28,669 bases of DNA. It comes from an uncultured Lachnospiraceae bacterium (lineage in GTDB: Bacteria; Bacillota; Clostridia; Lachnospirales; Lachnospiraceae). The number at the start of each line of letters is the position of its first letter. Position 1 is the stretch's first letter. The notes beneath the pieces were generated by a model. It saw only the letters and a list, made by a program, of their open reading frames with translations, had not been told where the DNA came from and did not search any database. Positions 23,874 to 28,669 of the stretch are shown piece by piece. The stretch lies in NCBI GenBank assembly GCA_900539175.1, contig UQAW01000050.1, forward strand, positions 1 through 28,669. The letters are read 5' to 3'. The position numbers and the translations under genes were made by a program.

Positions 23874-23933
23874 CCTGCATCAGAACTGACCGTTTTTCCC
23901 TGCAAGAAGCAGGATCGGCAGCGAAACAGCAGG
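23874..23933 (+). ncRNA. Pan-motif-like structured leader before panD
   Basis: A compact fold is visible: CCTGC (23874-23878) pairs with GCAGG (23929-23933), CTG-A-CCG (23886-23892) pairs with CGG-CAG (23916-23921) leaving A23889 bulged, and a terminal hairpin CCTGC-AAGAA-GCAGG spans 23899-23913. Purine-rich internal loops (ATCAGAA and CGAAA) separate the stems. The known pan RNA motif, found before pantothenate genes in Firmicutes, is also a stem with conserved bulged adenosines. I recognise the resemblance but cannot check it against the model. Confidence 0.5.
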
Positions 23934-23958
23934 ACTTAAAAGCAGAAAGGAGTATGAA

Positions 23959-24348
23959 ATGACAGTAGAGATGTTAAAATCCAAGATTCACCGGGCTGTC
24001 GTCAAGCAGGCAGAACTGGATTACGTGGGCAGCATTACAGTGGACGAAGAATTGCTGAATGCAGCCGGGATACTGGAGTATGAGAAGGTCCAGATTGTAG
24101 ACGTAAACAACGGCAGCCGTTTTGAAACTTACACCATCTGCGGTGAACCGGGCAGCGGTATGATTTGTCTGAACGGTGCAGCGGCAAGATGTGTCAGCGT
24201 TGGTGATAAAATTATTATTATGGCATACGGCAATTATGATATGCAGGAAGCAAAAGAACATAAGCCTTCCGTCATTTTTGTGGATGAGGAGAATAAAATC
24301 AGCCAAAAGACCAACTATGAAAAACATGGTTTATTGAAAGATATGTAG
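23959..24348 (+). CDS. panD: Aspartate 1-decarboxylase (proenzyme)
   Basis: PanD makes beta-alanine from aspartate for pantothenate synthesis. The 129-residue proenzyme starts MTVEMLKSKIHRAVVKQAELDYVGSI-like and has the self-cleavage site G24-S25, which forms the pyruvoyl cofactor. The family motifs ICLNGAAAR-like (GMICLNGAAARCV) and IIIMAYGNY are present. The first ATG at 23954 hits a stop at once; ATG 23959 follows AAAGGAG and is the true start. It precedes panC by 113 bases. Confidence 0.96.
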   Translation: MTVEMLKSKIHRAVVKQAELDYVGSITVDEELLNAAGILEYEKVQIVDVNNGSRFETYTICGEPGSGMICLNGAAARCVSVGDKIIIMAYGNYDMQEAKEHKPSVIFVDEENKISQKTNYEKHGLLKDM

Positions 24349-24461
24349 AATGTTGTACATAAGCATTCAGGGCAAGCAGTGAAATCAGAGAAAGGCTATC
24401 TTCAAATCCAGAAGAAAGAAAGCAGCCTATGTATAAAAATGGCTGCGGAGGAAGAAGCATT

Positions 24462-25301
24462 ATGAATGTAACAACAACAATTTCAGAAACAAGAGAACAG
24501 ATTCGTGCATGGAAGAAACAAGGTTATACCATCGGGCTGGTACCTACGATGGGCTTTCTGCACGAGGGTCATGCAAGTCTGATTCAGAGATGCCGAAAGG
24601 AGAATGACAAGGTTGTCGTATCCGTCTTTGTCAATCCCACACAATTTGGTCCCAATGAAGATCTGGAAGATTATCCGAGAGATTTTGAACGGGATTGTCG
24701 TCTGTGTGAGGATATCGGTGCGGATTTAATTTTTCATCCGGAACCGGAAGAGATGTATCAGAATGCCTGCGCCTATGTAAATATAGAAACACTTTCCGAT
24801 ACACTGTGCGGAAAAACCCGTCCCGTTCATTTTCGGGGAGTCTGCACGGTTGTATCCAAATTATTTCATATTGTAGCACCGGATCAGGCATATTTTGGTC
24901 AGAAGGACGCCCAGCAGCTTGCGATTATCCGGAAAATGGTGAACGATCTGAACTTTGATATCCGGATTGTGGGCTGTCCCATCATTCGTGAAGAAGATGG
25001 GTTGGCGAAATCTTCCCGTAATACGTATCTGAATCCCCAGGAACGGAAAGCAGCGCTTTGTCTGTACCGTGCGGTGCAAAGAGGGCAGGAAGTGATCGCA
25101 GCCGGATGCAGCAGTACAGCAATTTGGCAGGAAATGAAGAAGGTAATTGATGCAGAACCATTGGCAAAGATTGATTATATTTCTGTAGTGGATGCACTTA
25201 CGATGCAGCCCGTAGAAAAAGTAGAGCGGGATGTATTGGTAGCAATGGCTGTCTATATTGGAAAGACAAGGCTGATTGATAATTTCAGCTACGAGGTGTA
25301 G
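24462..25301 (+). CDS. panC: Pantothenate synthetase (pantoate-beta-alanine ligase)
   Basis: PanC joins pantoate and beta-alanine using ATP. The 279-residue protein has the signature PTMGFLHEGHASL near residue 28, FVNPTQFGPNEDLEDYPR, FGQKDAQQL and KSSRNTYL, all needed for ATP and pantoate binding. An earlier in-frame ATG at 24429 would add 11 residues, but CGGAGGAAG just before ATG 24462 and the normal family length favour this start. It follows panD and ends three bases before the BASS transporter gene, indicating one operon. Confidence 0.97.
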   Translation: MNVTTTISETREQIRAWKKQGYTIGLVPTMGFLHEGHASLIQRCRKENDKVVVSVFVNPTQFGPNEDLEDYPRDFERDCRLCEDIGADLIFHPEPEEMYQNACAYVNIETLSDTLCGKTRPVHFRGVCTVVSKLFHIVAPDQAYFGQKDAQQLAIIRKMVNDLNFDIRIVGCPIIREEDGLAKSSRNTYLNPQERKAALCLYRAVQRGQEVIAAGCSSTAIWQEMKKVIDAEPLAKIDYISVVDALTMQPVEKVERDVLVAMAVYIGKTRLIDNFSYEV

Positions 25302-25304
25302 GCT

Positions 25305-26258
25305 ATGAAAAATATAGGAAAAATTGCCTCATTTCTCACTCGATATATCAGTATCATTATTCTGTTTTTTTCCGCAGCTGCATTTTGGAAACCGGAAGGA
25401 TTTTCCTGGGCGACAAATTACACCTCCATCTTTCTTGGAGTTGCGATGTTCGGCATGGGGCTGACCATCAAGGCAAAAGATTTTAAAATAGTATTTTCAA
25501 AGCCAAAAGAAATTCTTGCGGGCTGTATTGCCCAGTATACGGTAATGCCTCTATGTGCATGGCTCTTGTCCGTAGTGTTGGGTCTGGAACCTGATCTGGC
25601 AATAGGCGTCATTTTGGTGGGCTGCTGTCCGGGCGGAACAGCAAGTAATGTGATTACCTATATTGCCGGAGGTGATGTGGCATTATCTGTGGGAATGACA
25701 ATTGTTTCCACATTGATTGCGCCGATCATGACGCCGTTGCTGGTTTATGGATTGGGCGGTGCATGGGTGGAAGTTTCCCTTTGGGCGATGATTTTATCCG
25801 TAGTCAAGGTAATCTTGATCCCTGTACTGCTTGGAATTTTACTGCATAAAATCTTCAGCAGGCAGATTGAGAAGATCCATGAGGTTCTTCCCCTGGTTTC
25901 CGTAATTTCCATTGTTATGATCATCTCAGGAATTATAGCCAGCAATAAGGAAAAAGTAATTACCAGCGGAGCAGTGGTTCTGGGAGTTGTAATCCTGCAT
26001 AATCTGCTGGGAATGCTTTTGGGACTTGGAATCGCAAAGGTTTTAAGAATCGAATATCCAAAGGCAACAGCTATCGCCATTGAAGTAGGAATGCAGAACA
26101 GCGGTCTTGCAGTTTCTCTTGCAACGGCAAATTTTGCAGCGAATCCTCTGGCAACCTTGCCAGGTGCAATTTTCAGTGTATGGCATAACATTGCAGGATC
26201 CATATTTGCAGGAATCCGCAGAAGAAGCATGACCAAAAGCAACTGTGAAATAAAATAG
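25305..26258 (+). CDS. BASS family transporter, possible ketopantoate/pantoate importer (PanS-like)
   Basis: The 317-residue membrane protein has about ten predicted helices and the bile acid:sodium symporter motifs GCCPGGTASNV (near residue 105) and the later EVGMQNSGLAV (near 262) crossover helices. The start lies three bases after the panC stop. BASS-family PanS in Salmonella transports ketopantoate. Since panC here has no panB or panE partner nearby, import of a pantoate precursor is a sensible role, but this is inference; other organic anions are possible. A weak terminator follows. Confidence 0.85.
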   Translation: MKNIGKIASFLTRYISIIILFFSAAAFWKPEGFSWATNYTSIFLGVAMFGMGLTIKAKDFKIVFSKPKEILAGCIAQYTVMPLCAWLLSVVLGLEPDLAIGVILVGCCPGGTASNVITYIAGGDVALSVGMTIVSTLIAPIMTPLLVYGLGGAWVEVSLWAMILSVVKVILIPVLLGILLHKIFSRQIEKIHEVLPLVSVISIVMIISGIIASNKEKVITSGAVVLGVVILHNLLGMLLGLGIAKVLRIEYPKATAIAIEVGMQNSGLAVSLATANFAANPLATLPGAIFSVWHNIAGSIFAGIRRRSMTKSNCEIK

Positions 26259-26284
26259 ATATCAGAACAGCTTTATAAAGCCGG

Positions 26285-26316
26285 CGGCAGGAAGGATAAC
26301 TTCGGCTGCCGGTTTT
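26285..26316 (+). terminator. Probable terminator of the panD-panC-BASS operon
   Basis: CGGCAG (26285-26290) pairs with CTGCCG (26306-26311), with an inner GAAG/CTTC stem around a five-base loop. Only four T residues follow, so strength is uncertain. Confidence 0.55.
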
Positions 26317-26350
26317 GCCGTTCAAAAGAAATCCGCAAAAGCAGGCAGCC

Positions 26351-26379
26351 TTGTGTATTTCTTTTGGAAGAAGTATAAT
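26351..26379 (+). promoter_or_regulatory. Promoter of the two-component system with inverted repeat in the spacer
   Basis: TTGTGT (26351-26356) and TATAAT (26374-26379) are 17 bases apart. CAAAAGAAAT at 26323-26332 is repeated inverted at 26357-26366, so one arm fills the start of the spacer. A regulator binding both arms could loop or block this promoter. Confidence 0.5.
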
Positions 26380-26418
26380 AAAAAAGAAGGCAACGAAAGA
26401 AAAGGATGGTACAAATAA

Positions 26419-27105
26419 ATGAAACGGATATTTTTAATTGAGGATGACCGGAAGATTGCCAAGAATCTTGCCACTTTACTTCATTCAGAAGGATTTACGG
26501 TTACTCATGCTCCTACGCAGAGAGAGGCGATTTCCCTGCTTGCTGCAAATAAATACGATTTGGCGCTGGTGGACATTTCTCTTCCGGACGGAAACGGCTT
26601 TACCGTCTGCACAGAGATTAAACAAACCCAGTCTATTCCCGTGATCTTTCTGACAGCTTCCGGCGATGAAGCAAGTGTTGTTACCGGACTGAATATGGGG
26701 GCGGACGACTATATCACCAAGCCTTTTCGCCCGCGTGAATTGATAGCCCGGATCGGAACTGCTCTGAGAAAATTCGGAAGCGCTTCCTCCGCTTTTGAAA
26801 TCTGCGGACTTTCTGTGGATGCGGCCAGCGGTATTGTGAAAAAAGACGGCAAAGAGGTTTTTCTCTCTGCATTAGAGTACCGGTTACTGCTGATATTTAT
26901 CAACAACCCCAAAAACATTCTCACACGGGACAGACTACTTAACGAATTGTGGGACGCAGCAGGTGAGTTTGTCACGGACAATACACTGACTGTATACATC
27001 AAGCGTTTGCGGGAGAAGATTGAGGATGATCCTACAAATCCGCAGATTATTTTGACGGTTCGTGGAACGGGCTACCGATTGGGAGGCGGCTATGTTTCGG
27101 AATAG
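26419..27105 (+). CDS. OmpR/PhoB-family response regulator
   Basis: The 228-residue regulator has a receiver domain (1-115) with the acidic pair D9-D10, phosphoacceptor D52 in LVDISLPDG, T79 and K101 in YITKPF. A winged-helix DNA-binding domain (about 125-225) follows, with LEYRLL, DRLLNELWD and RGTGYRLG. It should be phosphorylated by the kinase encoded next, with which it overlaps by 14 bases. Target sites are probably in front of the ABC transporter gene downstream, where a Bce-type motif lies at 28101-28114. Confidence 0.93.
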   Translation: MKRIFLIEDDRKIAKNLATLLHSEGFTVTHAPTQREAISLLAANKYDLALVDISLPDGNGFTVCTEIKQTQSIPVIFLTASGDEASVVTGLNMGADDYITKPFRPRELIARIGTALRKFGSASSAFEICGLSVDAASGIVKKDGKEVFLSALEYRLLLIFINNPKNILTRDRLLNELWDAAGEFVTDNTLTVYIKRLREKIEDDPTNPQIILTVRGTGYRLGGGYVSE

Positions 27106-28081
27106 AGAGATTCGGCAATTTGTTATCTTATATTCTTTCATCACCGTTACCCTTATCACGTTGGGATTTGCAAGTAATACCACAGCCGGAATTCTTGCCA
27201 TTTTATCTGCCGTCTCCTTTGGAACAGCTTTTTTTGTATTTACAAAAGCACGCTATCAAAGCATTGCCCGTATTTCAGAGCAAATTGATCTTGTTCTTCA
27301 TAACGCTGACCATATATATATCAGTGAATCAGACGAGGGCGAGCTTTCTATTCTGCAAAGTGAAATATCAAAAATGACACTGCGCATCCGGGAGCAGAAC
27401 AGGGCACTGAAAAACGAAAAGGAACATCTTGCCGACTCCCTCGCTGACATTGCTCATCAACTCCGCACACCGCTTACATCCGCCGCCCTTATTCTGTCAT
27501 TATTAGAAAAGAATCCTGAAAAAGCGGAACGGATAGCATTACTGCGCGAAACAGAGGAATTGTTTGTACAAATGGAGTGGTTGCTTGACGCCTTATTAAA
27601 ATTATCCCGTCTGGATGCGGGCATTGTCGTTTTTCAAAGTGTCCCGGTCGATGTGAACTGCCTGCTCAATGCTGCCGTTCGCCCGCTTCTGATTTCTATG
27701 GAATTACACAATATTGCTTTACAAAAAGAAGTGCCGGACGGAATGGTCATTCAGGGAGATTCCGGGTGGCTTTCAGAAGCCATTCAAAACATCCTTAAAA
27801 ATTGTGTACAGAGTGCAGGTGATAACGGCGAGATTAAAATTGTCTGTGAGGATACCCCGCTGTTTGGTGAGATCACTATCCATGACAGTGGAGCAGGCTT
27901 TGAAAAAGAAGATTTGCCCCGTTTGTTTGAACGGTTTTATCGTGGAAAAAATGAGGATGCTGTGGGATACGGTATCGGATTAGCGCTCTGCAAGATGATT
28001 ATAACCCGGCAGGGCGGAACGATTACTGCAAAAAACCACCCGCAAGGCGGTGCGGTTTTTTACATTCGTTTTCCAAAGTGA
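27092..28081 (+). CDS. Sensor histidine kinase with short extracytoplasmic loop (intramembrane-sensing type)
   Basis: The 329-residue kinase has two N-terminal helices (about 10-27 and 31-50) with only about three residues between them, so no external sensor domain exists. This layout is typical of kinases that read the state of a partner ABC transporter. H122 in DIAHQLRTPLT is the phosphorylated histidine. The ATPase domain has NILKNCVQSA (N box), DSGAGF (G1), a FERFYRG F box and YGIGLALCK (G2). ATG 27092 is chosen because GGGAGG precedes it; an upstream GTG at 27062 would extend it within the regulator gene. Confidence 0.92.
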   Translation: MFRNREIRQFVILYSFITVTLITLGFASNTTAGILAILSAVSFGTAFFVFTKARYQSIARISEQIDLVLHNADHIYISESDEGELSILQSEISKMTLRIREQNRALKNEKEHLADSLADIAHQLRTPLTSAALILSLLEKNPEKAERIALLRETEELFVQMEWLLDALLKLSRLDAGIVVFQSVPVDVNCLLNAAVRPLLISMELHNIALQKEVPDGMVIQGDSGWLSEAIQNILKNCVQSAGDNGEIKIVCEDTPLFGEITIHDSGAGFEKEDLPRLFERFYRGKNEDAVGYGIGLALCKMIITRQGGTITAKNHPQGGAVFYIRFPK

Positions 28082-28100
28082 CGAATCTCTCACTGAAAAG

Positions 28101-28114
28101 TCACAGAAATGTAA
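28101..28114 (+). promoter_or_regulatory. BceR-type operator motif upstream of the ABC transporter gene
   Basis: TCACA-GAAA-TGTAA matches TNACA-N4-TGTAA, the binding motif known for BceR-like regulators, at every fixed position. A preceding 11-base near-copy (TCACTGAAAAG at 28090-28100 against TCACAGAAATG at 28101-28111) gives an 11-bp direct repeat as OmpR-type dimers prefer. TATTAT at 28126-28131 may be the -10 box. Confidence 0.6.
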
Positions 28115-28139
28115 GCTGGAAGTTCTATTATATGGGTGA

Positions 28140-28160
28140 GTTCAAAGCCGGGCTTTGAAC
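28140..28160. promoter_or_regulatory. 21-bp palindrome in the ABC transporter leader
   Basis: GTTCAAAGCC (28140-28149) and GGCTTTGAAC (28151-28160) are perfect inverted arms around one G. It lies between the likely -10 box and the ribosome binding site. No T tract follows, so it is more likely an operator or mRNA-stabilising hairpin than a terminator. Confidence 0.5.
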
Positions 28161-28184
28161 ATTTAGAAAAAGGAGGCTCACATA

Positions 28185-28669
28185 ATGGAGTTTTTAAAGA
28201 TTGAAAATCTATGTAAGGTCTACGGTAAGGGAGAAAACCAGGTTACCGCACTGGACCATGTTTCACTCACAATCGAAAAGGGGGACTTTACCGCAATCAT
28301 CGGCTCCTCCGGTTCCGGTAAATCCACATTACTTCATGCTATTGCGGGCGTGGATGTGCCTACAAGCGGAAAGATCTACCTGAATGGGCAGGATGTGTAT
28401 GCAGGAAGCAATGAAAAGCTTGCCATTTTCCGCAGACGGCAGGTGGGGCTGATTTATCAGTTCCACAACCTTATTCCCACTCTGAATGTGGTGGAAAATA
28501 TCACATTGCCGATTCTGATGGACAAGCGGAAAGTAAACCAGGAACGACTGGATGACCTTCTGAATCTGTTGGGACTGCAGGAACGAAAAAATCACTTGCC
28601 AAATCAGCTTTCGGGTGGTCAGCAGCAGCGTGTTGCCATCGGCCGTGCTTTGATGAACGCGCCTGCAGT
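28185..28669 (+). CDS. ABC transporter ATP-binding protein (3' end cut by window)
   Basis: The first 161 codons are present. The protein opens like LolD/MacB/BceA-type ATPases (MEFLKIENLCKVYG) and has Walker A GSSGSGKST (near residues 41-49), a Q-loop in IYQFHNLIPTLNVVENI, and signature LSGGQQQR. Walker B and the rest lie outside the window. AAAAGGAGG precedes the ATG. Being next to an intramembrane-type kinase and behind a BceR-like site, it is probably the ATPase of an antimicrobial-peptide detoxification transporter; the expected large permease is not visible here. Confidence 0.92.
   Translation, partial: MEFLKIENLCKVYGKGENQVTALDHVSLTIEKGDFTAIIGSSGSGKSTLLHAIAGVDVPTSGKIYLNGQDVYAGSNEKLAIFRRRQVGLIYQFHNLIPTLNVVENITLPILMDKRKVNQERLDDLLNLLGLQERKNHLPNQLSGGQQQRVAIGRALMNAPA

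Overview
The window looks like a chromosomal segment of a Gram-positive Clostridia, most likely a gut Lachnospiraceae (relatives of Blautia, Dorea or Mediterraneibacter). The grounds are the strong GGAGG ribosome binding sites, an L21 leader in front of rplU, an L27 with a cleavable N-terminus next to its Prp protease, an obgE-yhbY-nadD-yqeK-rsfS cluster, and an S-layer-homology (SLH) anchored surface glycosidase. No tRNA, rRNA, IS transposase or CRISPR array was seen.

Left part (1-5183): a secreted beta-propeller glycosidase-like protein with a ricin-type lectin domain and three SLH repeats, closed by a strong terminator; an aldo/keto reductase with two 4Fe-4S motifs; and an MBL-fold hydrolase. 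Straight after the MBL gene is a 25-codon remnant that reads like the glycine-rich C-terminal end of a Cas6 endonuclease.

Defence island (5209-11972): seven tightly packed, mostly overlapping genes in the order cmr1-like, cas10/cmr2, cmr3, cmr4, cmr5, cmr6 and a four-helix membrane protein of the S-4TM putative pore-forming effector family. Cas10 is short (511 aa), has no HD nuclease domain, but keeps the GGDD cyclase motif. Cmr4 keeps the Asp expected to cut target RNA. There is no cas1, cas2, intact cas6, CARF-domain nuclease or array nearby. The likely logic is that the Cmr complex recognises foreign RNA, Cas10 makes a nucleotide messenger, and the S-4TM protein opens or damages the membrane. 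Pairing S-4TM with a type III-B module is the most interesting feature here.

Housekeeping centre (12070-23706): TIGR03960 radical SAM protein, DUF2344 protein, RNase G and a CPBP membrane protein overlap in one operon. They are followed by degV, then rplU-prp-rpmA with its own promoter, leader and terminator. A 232-bp inverted repeat separates this from obgE-yhbY-nadD-yqeK-rsfS, which converges on lexA through a shared bidirectional terminator. lexA has a candidate LexA box over its own -35 element.

Right part (23758-28669): panD-panC and a BASS-family transporter form an operon behind a strong promoter and a leader resembling the pan RNA motif. panB is absent, so the transporter may import the pantoate precursor. 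A two-component system with an intramembrane-sensing-type kinase follows, then the start of an ABC transporter ATPase cut by the window end. An exact TNACA-N4-TGTAA match in front of the ABC gene suggests a Bce-like antimicrobial-peptide response module.
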